Positions 11,422-22,562 are shown, numbered from the stretch's first letter. The stretch: DNA of 64,000 nucleotides from Dactylis glomerata (GCA_007115705.1 QXEO01000339.1:7900518-7964517); one strand, 5' to 3'. Numbers and translations: made by a program. The notes: generated from the sequence alone by a model not told the origin.

Positions 11422-12041
11422 GCATCCCCAAGCTTAACTCCTGCTCGTCCTCGAGTAGGTAAGTGATAACAAAAGAATAATTTTTGAGGTGACATGCACC
11501 TACACAATCTTGATCATCTAAGTAGAGCATTGAGTGCTGAGATCAAAGAACTTAAAACATGGGCATGAAAGACATAATCTTGACAATAGAAACTTAGCAA
11601 CCATGTTATAACATGAAAACAAACACAAACAAAAGATCATGAATAATTAAACAATGAAAGTCAAATGTGTGTTTAAATCATATGGAAAAACATATTAAAT
11701 GGTTTTCAACTTGTCCCTCATGGAATAGCAAAACATAAATGCATAGGACACCTTCAAGTTTAAGAGGGTGACTAGATACAAGTAATTTAAGAACAAGTGA
11801 AACCATAGTCATGAATCAATCTATGATAAACTTTGGGACAATGCACATTATACTCAGAATGACAACTATGCTCTCTTAGATGATGCGTAAAGGTGGAAGG
11901 TGAAGACTCAACATAAAAGTAAAAGAAAGGCCCTTCGCAGAGGGAAGCAGTGATTAAACATGTGCTAGAGCTTTTCATTTGTAAAACAGAGAGATAAAAA
12001 TTGGTTTTGAGAGGTGGTTGTCTTTGTCAACGACTGGCAAT
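11422..12041 (-). other. 3' internal non-coding region of Ath-L
   Basis: It has no open frame of note. It carries the conserved 3' region of the Ath family in reverse, including GACAAAGACAACCACCTCTC and GCGAAGGGCC. Confidence 0.7.
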
Positions 12042-12951
12042 TGTTGGTGTTCTGGATACCGGGGTATCCCGATCCACCTGCTTCTGGGCCTCTTCAATGG
12101 CCAAGCTTCGTCCCAAGGTGCAACAACGACCGAAGCTATTGGAGAAGACCCTCATGAGGAGGCACCTCATGAGGAGAACGACGACTAAAACCGCTAAGGA
12201 CCAGAAGACCTCCTCACGAGCTTCCGCTGGTGAGGAGAGGGACCACATCTATGTCAGCTCAGCACGTTTGCGTGCAGAGCAAGAAGATGAAGGGCAGAAG
12301 ACCGCGTACTGCCCACACTACCCCCGATAGGGAGGAGACCAACTTTCGCCGTGCCTGCATAAAGCAGAATAGTGGTTGTTGGCCGCCCCCCCCTAAAAAT
12401 AGCGTGGACGGCGCAGGGCGCCAGAGGAAGACGTCAGCTTCCTCCACCCACTCCGGTGGACCAGGGCCACTACTCTATGAAGACTACGTCCACAGAAGAA
12501 TAAAGATCTACAGCTATCCTCCCTCCTTGGCCGTGTGTGGCAACCCCTTCCCCAAGAAGATAAGGGGAAGGAGGACCTTGGCGCTATAAAAGGAGGGGAG
12601 GCCACCCCTTAGAGGGGATCGAATCTTCATCTCCAGGCTCCTAGCTAGGCTAAGTTGGTTCTTCTACCTCCGGCCAGCTAGAGCTCTGTAACCAAGGCCT
12701 TGTACTCCTCGCGAGGTGTCGTATCATAATACAAGAAGACAGGAAGTAGCGGCTTTACCTCACCACGAGGGCCCTAAACCTGGGTAAAGCTCGTCGTCCC
12801 TCTCTGCAGTCCGTTGTGTGTTCGATGACTCGAGGCTTCCGTCACCATGTTACGTTGCGATCCAAGATCTCCCACGTTTAGCCCCCAGCGTTCGAATCTT
12901 TGGGTCCGTCGGGTGGTACCCCGTGTTCTTGCGACACGAAATCCATCGACA
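12042..12951 (+). repeat. 5' LTR of Tat-3 (910 bp)
   Basis: It begins TGTTGGTGTTCTGGATACC and ends ATCCATCGACA, with a TATA box at 12585-12591. The bases that follow (TTTGCATGCCAGGTAGGGGG) resemble the GGCGCGCCAGGTAGGGGG leader of grass Tat elements, so this is a 5' LTR. Confidence 0.84.
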
Positions 12952-13004
12952 TTTGCATGCCAGGTAGGGGGCTGTGGTGTGATTTCTTCTGGATCTGCTT
13001 TGAC

Positions 13005-13382
13005 ATGGCCGATGCCAACTCAAGGCTCGAGCATCTTCATCGCCGTAACGCTGTCCGGGGACAGACTGAGCCCATCTTCCGTCATCATGAAGCCTCGGCC
13101 AGGGATGAAGAGGAGGAAGATCTGGAGTCCTCCTACCTCCCGTCTGGGTGTACAGAGCCTTCGCTCTCCTTCACCGCCACCACCACTTCTCGCGCTCGTT
13201 CTGAGAGTCAGATGTCTCCTGCGCAAGCTCTTGCCTTGGCGCAGGAGCTGCTGTGCTATCAGCCCACCGACGACGGGCGTGAGGGGTGGCGCGCTCGAAT
13301 CGCCGAGCTCGTCGCCATCGCCAATGAAGACCTGGCCCAAGGAGGAGCCCAGGGCGCGGGAGAACCAGATCCGGCGGTGGGG
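13005..13382 (+). pseudogene. N-terminus of Tat-3 gag, truncated
   Basis: The ATG at 13005 opens a frame of about 125 codons with no stop up to the break, rich in Glu, Arg and Ala and containing QMSPAQALALAQELL. Position directly behind a 5' LTR and leader identifies it as the start of gag-pol. It ends at 13382, where the Sab-2 LTR begins, and the remainder is not found elsewhere in the window. Confidence 0.6.
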
Positions 13383-14778
13383 TGATGACCCACAAGTATA
13401 GGGGATCGCAACAGTCTTCGAGGGAAGTATTACCCAAATTTATTGATTCGACACAAGGGGAGCCAAAGAATATATGCAAGCCTTAACAGATGAGTTGTCA
13501 ATTCAGCTGCACCTGGAAACAGTCTTACTCGCAGCGGTTTATCAGTAGCAACAGTTTTATAGCAGTGACAGCAGGAAAATAGTAACAGCAGTAGTGAAAT
13601 AGCAGCAATAATAGTAGCAGTTGTAAGCAGTAGGAACAAATACTGTAGGCATAGGGATGGATAACGGGCGTTGCATGGATAGATAATTCATGAAATCAAT
13701 GAGATATGGGCAATGCAGATAAATAATGATAAAGCATCCTAGTACAAACAATCATAGGCATGTGTTCCGTATATAGTCGTACGTGCTCACAAGGAGAAAC
13801 TTGCACGACATCTTTTGTCCTACCAGCCTGTTGCAGCAGGGCCTCAAGGGAAACTACTGGTAATTAAGGTACTCCTTTTAATAAAGTACCGGAGCAAAGC
13901 ATTAGCACTCGGTGAACACATGTGATCCTCACATCATAGCCATCCCCTCCGGTTATCCCAATTTCTGTCACTTTGGGGCCTCGGGTTCCGGACAACAATA
14001 TGTGTATACAACTTGTAGGTAAGACCATAAACAACAAGTATCATCATAGAAATAATAACAAGTTCAGATCTGAAATCATGGCACTCGGGCCCAAAGTGAC
14101 AAGCATTAAGCACAACAAGTTGCAACAATGTCATAAGCACTAAATAAAGATACTAGGCACTATGCCCTATCAATCTCATATCAAATTACATGAACAATCT
14201 CATCCAATCCCTACCATCCCCTCACCTACAGCGGGGGAATTACTCACACATGGATGGGGGAATTATGGATGGTCGATGGAGGAGCGTCGGTGGTGATGGT
14301 GATGAAGATCTCCTCCGAATCCCCGTCCCGGCAGGGTGCCAGAACGGAGTTTCTGGTTCCGAATCGCGGTTTCTGATGGCGGCGGCGCAGCAGAAGTCTA
14401 TCTGGGAAAAATGCCGTCTCCCCGATCTTAAGTCGTCAGGGGGTATATGTACGCGAGAGAGGGGGTCGAGAGGCGGCCTGGGGCCACCTCACACAGGGGT
14501 GGCGCGGCCAGGGCTGGGCCGCGCCGCCCATGTGTGACGGCTCCTCGAGCCACTTCTCCCTCCGGTCTTCTGGCTCCGTGGGTCTTCTGGTGAAATATGA
14601 TTTTTGGTGATTTTTCCCGAATTTTTACTGGAAGTTGAATTTCTGCACAAAAACGAGACACCAGAGCAATTCTGCTGAAAACAGCGTCAGTCCGTGTTAG
14701 TTGTATTCAAAACACACAACTTAGAGAAGAAACAATAGCAAAAGTGTTCGGGAAAGTAGATACGTTTTGGACGTATCA
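13383..14778 (-). repeat. 3' LTR of Sab-2 (1396 bp)
   Basis: It is nearly the same as the LTR at 20320-21685. The 30-base length difference comes from GCAGCAGGGCCTCAAGGG and neighbouring bases near 13833-13862, which are missing from the other copy. The stem-loop is at 14490-14535, and ACATATACCCCCTG (around 14445, minus strand) is the likely TATA region. Confidence 0.87.
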
Positions 14779-15626
14779 ACTGGCATAACTATCATAATCA
14801 TGCTTGCGACAAAACAAAATTAATATAGGCATAAAAATGATACAAGAACTCTGAGGCAATTTAGATCATCGAGGCTTAATTGACTTTTTGTTTAGTCATA
14901 TGCATGCTTGAGCATGTGCCAAGTCGATTCAAATGAAGCTTTCAGAGGTGGATACCACAATATCATACCATACTATGAATAAAACAATGCATGCAAGCAC
15001 CTACACGACATGCTACAGGCTAGTAGTAGATTGAAACTAATCATATGAGAGCAAGAACTACAAAGCGTCCATGAGATGACATATACCTTACATGAACTGA
15101 CTAAGCATGTCCACATAGATGAGTATATGTACAAAAATGAAAACAAATAGAGTTCATACCAGCCTCTTACCACTTCTCGGATTGTCATATGTCGTCATTA
15201 TTGCTCTTCACTTGTGCGGCTTGAATAATATAAAGTGAATACCAAGCTCCAATGGAGTAATGGGAGACTGAACTCTGCAACATACTTTACAAAACCAAAG
15301 AAGAACAACAAATATTTTTGGGGTTTTCGATTTTTGAAACAAGAGCAGAAGGAAACAGCAAACAAAGCAAAATATTTTTGGGTTTTTCAAGTAGCAAACC
15401 AAAATAGCAAGTAAAGCAAACCAAAGGTGAAGAACTAAAGAACCAAATAGAAAGAAACAACGGAAATATTTTTGGTCTTTTTGTGTTTTGGAAGAAGTGA
15501 AAACAAGAACAAGACAGTAAAGAAAGCGAAACATGAATATACAAAGGACCGACAGAATATGATATATAGATGAGTGAATTGTCGGCGTACCTCCCCCCAA
15601 GCTTAGGCTTTTGGCCTAAGTGGAGA
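14779..15626 (-). other. 3' non-coding region of Sab-2
   Basis: It lies between the third ORF and the 3' LTR. It contains several near-copies of a poly-A-flanked AATATTTTTGG motif (around 15310, 15370, 15465). No supported coding sequence. Confidence 0.6.
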
Positions 15627-16745
15627 TCAATGCCGGCTCTGGTAGCTGCTCCAAGCCGGTGGGTCATCATAGGTGTAATCGTACCCTGGTTCTTGCGAAG
15701 ATGAAGCTGATGGCGCATAATCATAATAAGGCTGCGCATATGGGAAATTCATGGTGTTGGAGGGCCGCCCCGACTCCTCGGTGCCCTCTTCATCACGCAC
15801 AGGAGGCGGGTGTTCCTCCACGTACGCATCAAGCTCATCCTCTGTAAGCGACCATCCATTCCTGCGATCAAGGTTAAACAAAAGAGGTGCAGGCAAACGG
15901 ATTGATCGTTCAGTCTTTACTACCTTCCAGGTAGTCTTCTTGAAAAAGGTTAGCTCAAATGTTAAATTAATTAAACTAGCAGGAGGAGAAATAAACTTAT
16001 GTTGAACCATAGCATCAAGACCAAGTTTCTCTTCAGGGAATGGCAAATCTAGAAAATGAGGTAACACACCATGAAAAGCTAACAGGCGTGAAGCTATAAG
16101 TCCTCCACAAACTCCCCCTTTCTCACGGTTAATATCAAGACGGAAAGCTATTAAGGCTCCCAAATGATAAGTCCTATCATGCCTTAGAGCAGCAGCAATA
16201 AAAGCTAGATCATGGAGAGACAATTTACTTGCAGATTTTCTAGCAAGAACACATTTGGTAATGAAGAAGGCAAAATATCGAATGGATGGAAAATGAATGT
16301 TTCGAATTTTACCACCCTCTCCTGTGAAGCTTCTTCCTTGGCAAATCTCCTCGTAAAGTTCTAACAAATGCCTTGGTTGTCCCCTTATCTTTTCGAGCGA
16401 TCCCCACTGTGGTACTCTAATAGCTGTACAGAAAACATCAAGAGGCAAGTCCACAGATTTGTTATAAATTTTATAATGAACCATGGGGTTAGAAGCGGAC
16501 CAACTAAATCTGAAGTCCTGCACCACAGACATTGTTAGCTTAATATATTGGGTAGGTTCACCCTCAACAAAATATTCTAATCCTGCATTAGCAAGCAAGG
16601 TTTGAAAATCTTGCAGGATTCCGGCAGCACTCAAGAATGCTGAGCATGGATAGAGTGAGGGAAAAACCTTCTCTTCACGGTGTACTTTCATAACATCATG
16701 CACTTCTAGTTCATGTTGAGGGAGTTGATATGCATTCCCCTCCAT
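15627..16745 (-). CDS. third ORF of Sab-2, Athila ORF1-type protein
   Basis: The frame is open for 372 codons from ATG at 16745, or 378 from ATG at 16763. I prefer 16745 because an apparent intron acceptor (TTTTCAG, ending at 16748) lies just before it. The protein resembles the 'Athila ORF1' family (PF03078), which sits downstream of pol, in the env-like position, in Athila elements. Recognisable parts are FRFSWSASNPMVHYKIYNKS, the loop CTAIRVPQWGSLEKI, the block SIRYFAFFITKCVLARKSAS, and an acidic Tyr-rich tail. No signal peptide or membrane span is evident, so it is not an obvious envelope protein. Function unknown. Confidence 0.75.
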   Translation of the reverse strand: MEGNAYQLPQHELEVHDVMKVHREEKVFPSLYPCSAFLSAAGILQDFQTLLANAGLEYFVEGEPTQYIKLTMSVVQDFRFSWSASNPMVHYKIYNKSVDLPLDVFCTAIRVPQWGSLEKIRGQPRHLLELYEEICQGRSFTGEGGKIRNIHFPSIRYFAFFITKCVLARKSASKLSLHDLAFIAAALRHDRTYHLGALIAFRLDINREKGGVCGGLIASRLLAFHGVLPHFLDLPFPEEKLGLDAMVQHKFISPPASLINLTFELTFFKKTTWKVVKTERSIRLPAPLLFNLDRRNGWSLTEDELDAYVEEHPPPVRDEEGTEESGRPSNTMNFPYAQPYYDYAPSASSSQEPGYDYTYDDPPAWSSYQSRH

Positions 16746-16747
16746 TT

Positions 16748-16967
16748 CTGAAAATTTTGACACACCTCATAAAAAATGATTTAAAGACAAGCTAATGTAG
16801 GAAACTACTATGGTGAGTTACTAGAGAGCTATCATGCATCAAAATAATCTTCCTAAGTAATAGAACAAGCATGCATACTCATTTATACTGTCACCTACAA
16901 TGCTAAAATACTCAAGAAATACTTCACTAAAAGAAAATCTACTTGGACAAGTGGAGGAGTCACATAC
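16748..16967 (-). other. candidate leader intron before Sab-2 third ORF
   Basis: On the minus strand a donor (GG/GTATGTGAC, starting at 16967) and an acceptor (TTTTCAG, ending at 16748) bracket 220 bases. Splicing would place the ATG two bases after the junction. This is read from sequence only. Confidence 0.4.
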
Positions 16968-17138
16968 CGGAGAGCAAATGATCCAAGTTTCAGCAGAAAT
17001 GCTGGGCTGAGCAAGGAGATCGAGAAATCCAGGCAAAGAACAGCAAGAACTCGAGTTTGGGCAAATGGGTCGGTGTTTTTCGGGAGAGAGAAAGAGCTGG
17101 GGAAGAAGAGATGAGTGAGTGGCCTGGTGGGGCCCCCT

Positions 17139-17185
17139 CACACATGGGTGGCGCGGCCAGGGCTGGGCCGCGCCACCTGTGTGTG
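17139..17185 (-). repeat. internal copy of the GC-rich stem-loop in Sab-2
   Basis: GGTGGCGCGGCC and GGCCGCGCCACC are separated by a few bases and flanked by CACACA / TGTGTG, giving an almost perfect stem. The same structure is in both LTRs. Here it stands 440 bases ahead of the third ORF and may mark an internal transcription unit. Confidence 0.7.
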
Positions 17186-17573
17186 AGGTGGCGTGGCTGC
17201 CCCACCTGGCACCTCCCAGGTGTCTCTCTACTCCATTTTTGACATAAAAATTTATAAAGAATTTTCTGGAATTTTTCGAGAAACTTAATTTTCGAGGATT
17301 TTTCAGAAATTGGCATATCGATAAGATTTAGAAAGACGAGGATGAAAAGATTACAAGCAAATCAAAACTAAGCATGCAGCAGCTCTAAGATGCTCTTAAT
17401 CATGCAACTAAACTGAAGATATAAAATTTGATGAAAGTGAATTCAAGTAAGATGGAGTGAAAGCGGTGAAAACGAAGTTTCGTTCATATAAAATCACTTT
17501 GTTAACAAGGTTGATCAAGTCTTGTTACCAAACTAACTTTTTATGAGGCAAAACTTTGCACTTCACTTAATGC

Positions 17574-20231
17574 TTATGTTACCTCAACTTTGATAGGTAT
17601 AGCCCCAACCATAACAATTTGGTATTCTTCCTTGGGCTTTCGCTCTGAACAAATAATTTGACCAACTTTGATGGTCTCAACATGCTTGATTGAATTAAGA
17701 GCATTCCTCCTATCAATCTTCTTGGGAAAATAAACTGTATATTCTTTGTCATTAACATTAAAAGTGACTTTCCCTTGGTTGCAATTGATAACAGCACCTG
17801 CAGTGTTTAGAAAAGGTCTCCCAAGAATAATAGACATATTATCATCTTCAGGCATTTCCAACACAACAAAATCAGTTAATATCAGACAGCTGTTAGCAAC
17901 CTGAACAGGAACATTCTCACATATACCAATAGGAATAGTAGTAGACTTATCAGCCATTTGCAAAGATATATCAGTCGAAACCAATTTTTCTAAATCAAGT
18001 CTCTTATAAAGCGAAAAAGGCATTACACTAACTCCAGCTCCCAAATCACATAAAGCAGTTCTAACATAGTTGTTTTTAATGGAGCAAGGAATAGTCGGTA
18101 TACCTGGATCTCCAAGCTTCTCTGGAACTTTACCATCAAAAGAATAGTTAGCAAGTAGAGTGGAAATTTCCTCACTGGGAATTTTCCTTTTGTTAGTGAC
18201 AATATCTTTCATATATTTTGCATAAGGAGGCATTCTAATAGCATCAGTCAAAGGAATTTGCAAAAATAAAGGTCTCATCCATTCACAAAACCTGTTGTAG
18301 TGTTCCTCTTCCTTGGACTTGTGTTTCTTACTAGGAAAAGGCATTGGCTTCTGTACCCAAGGTTCTCTCTCCTTACCATGCTTGTTGGCAACGAAGTCTT
18401 CTTTGGTGTACTTTACATTTTTATCACTCTTTTCCGGTTCTTCTTCAACTTCTTCTTTATCTTCCTCTTTATCGGAAGCATCTCCTGGTTCAGTTTCAGC
18501 ATCAGAAATAGAAACACTATTAGGATCTTTACCTGCATCAGAGGATTCTGCAGTTGTTCTATGCTTCTTCTTCTTCTTCTTGGAAGGAGTATCATCACTT
18601 GAAGTGCGTTGAGAATCCTGCTCGATTCTCTTAGGATGTCCTTCAGGATATAATGGGTCTTGAGTAGCAGCACCACTTCTTGTGCGAATTTCACATGCTT
18701 GCTTCTCTTTTGCAGCACTAACTAGTAAGTCTTTTTGCACCTTGGTAAGCTGATCAACTTGTGTTTGAACCATTTGAAAGTGTTTAGCAAGTATCTTCAC
18801 ATCATTTGCGGTTCTCTCCACAATATCCTGCAACTTGTTAATAACTCTAGAATTCTCCAACAGATGATTATGCACCATTCTATTAAAATTCTCTTGCTTA
18901 ACGATAAAATTATCAAATTCATCTAAGCATTGATCAGGAGGTTTAGTATAAGGAATATCTCTTTCATCAAAGCGTTGGAGAGAGTGTACCTCAATAGTAG
19001 ATGAGCGAGGGATTGGCTTACATAATTCTTCTATAGGAGGTAAATTCTTCACATCTTCGGCCTTAATACCTTTCTCCTTAAGAGATTTCTTAGCTTCTTC
19101 ATAATCTTCATCATTTAATTCAATCATCCCTCTCTTCTTCGGCATAGGCTCTGTAGATGGCGCAGGAGTTGGTGCTGGTGTTGGCTCAACTAAAGTCCAA
19201 TCATCATGATTCCGGCTTATTTTAGCCATTAATTCTTCAGCTTCAGCCGGAGTTCTTTCCCTGAAAACACAACCAGCACAACTATCCAAATATGACTTAG
19301 ATTCATCCGTTAGTCTATTATAAAATATATCAAGGAGTTCATTTTTAGGCAATGGTTCTTTAGGCAAAGCTCTAATTAAAGAACAAAACCTTGTCCAAGA
19401 TTCAGGCAACTTCTCTCTTTTTCCCTGTTCAAAATCAAAGATTTTCTGCAAAGCAGCATGTTGAGCACTAGCGGGAAAATATTTCTGAAAGAAAGCATTA
19501 ACCAAAGCAATAGGACTAGTAAGAGATCCAGGAGACAAGCTATTAAACCAAGTTTTAGCAGCATCTTTCAACGAGAAAGGAAAAATCTTAGCAACAAAGT
19601 AAGTGCGGAGCTTAATATCATCAGAAAAAAAATTACTCAAAGTAGAAAGCTCATTCATGTGCTCCATAGCACTCTCATCTTTAGTACCACAAAAAGGAGT
19701 TTTCTCAACAATAGATATGTAAGATAAATCCAAAGAGAAATCATAATCCTTGTCTCTAATATTTATAGGAGAAGCAGCAAACTTAGGATCAGGAGACAAA
19801 TTATATCTAACAGAACGTCTAGCAAGTAGTTCTTTAACATTACCTGCATCACGAGCAGCACGTGCTTCTGCAATAAAATCATCATTAAGCTCAATATAAG
19901 CATCATCATCATAATCATCACTAGAACATTCCCTAGACTCAGGTGAACTAACAGGTGTAACAGTGGTGTTTCCCAACTTAGCTCTAGCAATAGTAGCTTC
20001 TAAAAAGGAACCTAGTGAACCTCTCTCATCAAGCACAGTAGAAGCATCATCTAAATTATCAGTGGCACTTTCAATCTCAGCAGAAGTAGTAGCAGTAGCA
20101 TGTGGGTGTGGTGGTGTAAGCAACTTACTCATAACAGATGGCGAATCAAGAGCAACAGAGGTGTTGAGAGTCGTACCTCTTCTTGTAGTGGATGGCAATA
20201 TAGGAACTTTTCCATCACGAGGTTTACCCAC
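17574..20231 (-). CDS. gag-protease polyprotein of Sab-2
   Basis: There is one uninterrupted frame of 885 codons from the position matching the Sab-1 start. The start codon itself is GTG here (20231-20229) where Sab-1 has ATG; the frame runs on upstream to 20348 inside the LTR. The gag core is around AAKTWFNSLSPGSLTSPIAL and FFQKYFPASAQHAALQKIF. A coiled, Lys/Glu-rich middle contains a KKKKKKH tract. The C-terminal part is an aspartic protease with LCDLGAGVSVMPFSLYK (D-L-G-A active site, the Athila form) and IILGRPFLNTAGAVI. No reverse transcriptase follows. Capsid assembly and self-processing are the expected roles; pol would have to come from another element. Confidence 0.82.
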   Translation of the reverse strand: MGKPRDGKVPILPSTTRRGTTLNTSVALDSPSVMSKLLTPPHPHATATTSAEIESATDNLDDASTVLDERGSLGSFLEATIARAKLGNTTVTPVSSPESRECSSDDYDDDAYIELNDDFIAEARAARDAGNVKELLARRSVRYNLSPDPKFAASPINIRDKDYDFSLDLSYISIVEKTPFCGTKDESAMEHMNELSTLSNFFSDDIKLRTYFVAKIFPFSLKDAAKTWFNSLSPGSLTSPIALVNAFFQKYFPASAQHAALQKIFDFEQGKREKLPESWTRFCSLIRALPKEPLPKNELLDIFYNRLTDESKSYLDSCAGCVFRERTPAEAEELMAKISRNHDDWTLVEPTPAPTPAPSTEPMPKKRGMIELNDEDYEEAKKSLKEKGIKAEDVKNLPPIEELCKPIPRSSTIEVHSLQRFDERDIPYTKPPDQCLDEFDNFIVKQENFNRMVHNHLLENSRVINKLQDIVERTANDVKILAKHFQMVQTQVDQLTKVQKDLLVSAAKEKQACEIRTRSGAATQDPLYPEGHPKRIEQDSQRTSSDDTPSKKKKKKHRTTAESSDAGKDPNSVSISDAETEPGDASDKEEDKEEVEEEPEKSDKNVKYTKEDFVANKHGKEREPWVQKPMPFPSKKHKSKEEEHYNRFCEWMRPLFLQIPLTDAIRMPPYAKYMKDIVTNKRKIPSEEISTLLANYSFDGKVPEKLGDPGIPTIPCSIKNNYVRTALCDLGAGVSVMPFSLYKRLDLEKLVSTDISLQMADKSTTIPIGICENVPVQVANSCLILTDFVVLEMPEDDNMSIILGRPFLNTAGAVINCNQGKVTFNVNDKEYTVYFPKKIDRRNALNSIKHVETIKVGQIICSERKPKEEYQIVMVGAIPIKVEVT

Positions 20232-20290
20232 GATGAAAGGATTGCAGCGAACAATATGAATACCAAGTGAACTTACAAATAAAGCTATGG

Positions 20291-20308
20291 TCCCCGGCAA
20301 CGGCGCCA
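20291..20308 (-). promoter_or_regulatory. primer-binding site of Sab-2 (tRNA-Asp, perfect)
   Basis: The minus strand reads TGGCGCCGTTGCCGGGGA 11 bases after the 5' LTR, complementary to the 3' end of plant tRNA-Asp(GTC) over all 18 bases. Confidence 0.82.
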
Positions 20309-20319
20309 AAAAATAGTCT

Positions 20320-21685
20320 TGATGACCCACAAGTATAGGGGATCGCAACAGTCTTCGAGGGAAGTATTACCCAAATTTATTGATTCGACACAAGGGGAGC
20401 CAAAGAATATATGAAAGCCTTAACAGATGAGTTGTCAATTCACCTGCACCTGGAAACAGTCTCACTCACAGCGGTTTATCAGTAGCAACAGTTTTATAGC
20501 AGTGACAGCAGGGAAACAGTAACAACAGTAGTAAATAGCAGCGGTAATAGTAACAGTTGTAAACAGTAGGAACAAATACTGTAGGCATAGGGATGGATAA
20601 CGGGCGTTGCATGGATAAGATAATTCATGAAATCAATGAGATATGGGCATTGCAGATAAATAATGATAAAGCATCCTAGTACAAACAATCATAGGCATAT
20701 GTTCCGTATATAGTCGTACGTGCTCACAAGGAGAAACTTGCACGACATCTTTTGTCCTACCAGCCTGTAATTAAGGTACTCCTTTTAATAGAGTACCGGA
20801 GCAAAGCATTACCACTCGGTGAACACATGTGATCCTCACATCATAGCCATCCCCTCCGGTTATCCCAATTTCTGTCACTTTGGGGCCTCGGGTTCCGGAC
20901 AACAATATGTGTATACAACTTGTAGGTAAGACCATAAACAACAAGTATCATCATAGAAATAATAACATGTTCAGATCTGAAATCATGGCACTCGGGCCCA
21001 AAGTGACAAGCATTAAGCACAACAAGTTGCAACAATGTCATAGGCACTAAATAAAGATACTAGGCACTATGCCCTATCAATCTCATATCAAATTACATGA
21101 ACAATCTCATCCAATCCCTACTATCCCCTCACCTACAGCGGGGGAATTACTCACACATGGATGGGAAAATCATGGATGGTCGATGGAGGAGCGTCGGTGG
21201 TGATGGTGATGAAGATCTCCTCCGAATCCCCGTCCCGGCAGGGTGCCAGAACGGAGTTTCTGGTTCTGAATCGCGGTTTCTGATGGCGGCGGCGCAGCGG
21301 AAGTCTCTCTGGGAAAAACGCCGCCTCCCCGATCTTAAGTCGTCAGGGGGTACATGTAGGCGAGAGAGGAGGCCGAGAGGGTGGCCAGGGCCCCCTCACA
21401 CAGGGCTGGCGCGGCCAGGCCTGGGCCGCGCCGCCCATGAGGGAGGAGCCCTCAGGCCTCCTCTCCCTCCTGTCTTCTGGCTTCGTGGGTCTTTCGGTGA
21501 AATAGAATTTTACATGATTTTTCCTGAATTTTTACTGGAAGTTGAATTTCTGCACAAAAACGAGACACCAGAGCAGTTCTGCTGAAAACAGCGTCAGTCC
21601 GTGTTAGTTGTATTCAAAACACACAAATTAGAGGAGAAACAATAGCAAAAGTGTTCGGGAAAGTAGATACGTTTTGGACGTATCA
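20320..21685 (-). repeat. 5' LTR of Sab-2 (1366 bp)
   Basis: It is the partner of 13383-14778, with a 30-base deletion (CAGCCTGTAATTAAGG at about 20762). The stem-loop is at 21396-21441. Confidence 0.87.
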
Positions 21686-22131
21686 GCTGGTAGGACAAAA
21701 GATGTTGTGCAAGTTTCTCCTTGTGAGCACATACAACTATACACGGAACACATGCATATGATTATTTGTACTAGGATGCTTTATCATTATTTATCTGCAA
21801 TGCCCATGTCTCATTGATTTCATGAATTATCTTATCCATGCAACGCCCGTAATCCATCCCTATGCCTACAGTATTTGTTCCTACTGTTTACTACTGTTAC
21901 TATTACCGCTGCTATTTTACTACTGCTGTTACTATTTCACTACTATCACCACTATAAAACTGTTGCTACTGATAAACCACTGCGAGCAAGACTGTTTCCA
22001 GGTGCAGCTGAATTGACAACTCACCTGTTAAGGCTTACATATATTCTTTGGCTCCCCTTGTGTCAAATCAATAAATTTGGGTTTTACTTCCCTCGAAGAC
22101 TGTTGCGATCCCCTATACTTGTGGGTCATCA
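21686..22131 (+). repeat. Sab-3: 3' tail of a Sabrina-like LTR on +
   Basis: It starts abruptly at GCTGGTAGGACAAAAGATG and runs to the normal LTR end TTGTGGGTCATCA, matching 7803-8250 of Sab-1. The rest of the LTR is missing where Sab-2 abuts. It could be the 3' LTR of Sab-1 or a separate solo LTR. Confidence 0.8.
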
Positions 22132-22562
22132 GTGGTCCGCATACCCTCCGAGGAGAGATAAGAGCATCTCTAGTGGATCCTCTATATGGAGGTGTATAGC
22201 AAATATACACGATGGACACCGAAAATTGCTCCCTGTGGCTCGTGTAAAAGGGCGTGTAAATATCCACGCCCAATCCACGACGGTACGAGGCGTGGAAGTA
22301 AACACGACCCAGCCACGCTCATACTCGCCCTGGAGAATGGATCGGAGGAGCTCGCCATGGAAATCATCCTCCCGCAGCCCACCCAGAGCAAGCATCGGAG
22401 GAGCTCGGCCGATGGAAATCATCCTCTCCGCCCGCCGCCCAATAGGTAATCTTCTTTTCCAATCGCGAGCTTGAGCGGGGGAGCAGAGGGGCAGTGGCCA
22501 GATGCTGTGCAGGGAGATTTGGCGGCAGCGGCGGTGCTCACCCTGGAAACAATCAAGGGCGG

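Larger units (their letters stand above)
10008..12041 (-). mobile_element. Ath-L: 3' end of an Athila-type non-autonomous element
   Basis: On the minus strand this is internal 3' sequence (12041-11422) followed by a 3' LTR (11421-10008). The internal part matches the 3' non-coding region of Ath-A at about 41215-41829, ending with the polypurine tract AAGCTTGGGGATGC beside the LTR. The gag part and 5' LTR are gone; the Tat-3 LTR starts at 12042. Confidence 0.78.
13383..21685 (-). mobile_element. Sab-2: Sabrina-like Gypsy element with both LTRs, no pol
   Basis: The LTRs are at 20320-21685 (5') and 13383-14778 (3'), both starting TGATACGTCC and ending GGGTCATCA when read on minus. Between them are a tRNA-Asp primer site, a gag-protease frame, a third ORF of Athila type and long non-coding stretches. 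Reverse transcriptase, RNase H and integrase are absent, so it is non-autonomous. The bases flanking the two ends (TGGGG left, GCTGG right) do not form a target duplication. No purine tract lies directly beside the 3' LTR; a good one (AAGCTTGGGGGGAGG) lies about 800 bases inside, near 15590-15604. Confidence 0.85.

Noticed and set aside
6875..22131. Sab-1 5' LTR and Sab-3 tail as one complete nested element
   Set aside because: Family and orientation agree, but flanking bases do not form a target duplication and most internal sequence is missing. Kept only as a possibility.
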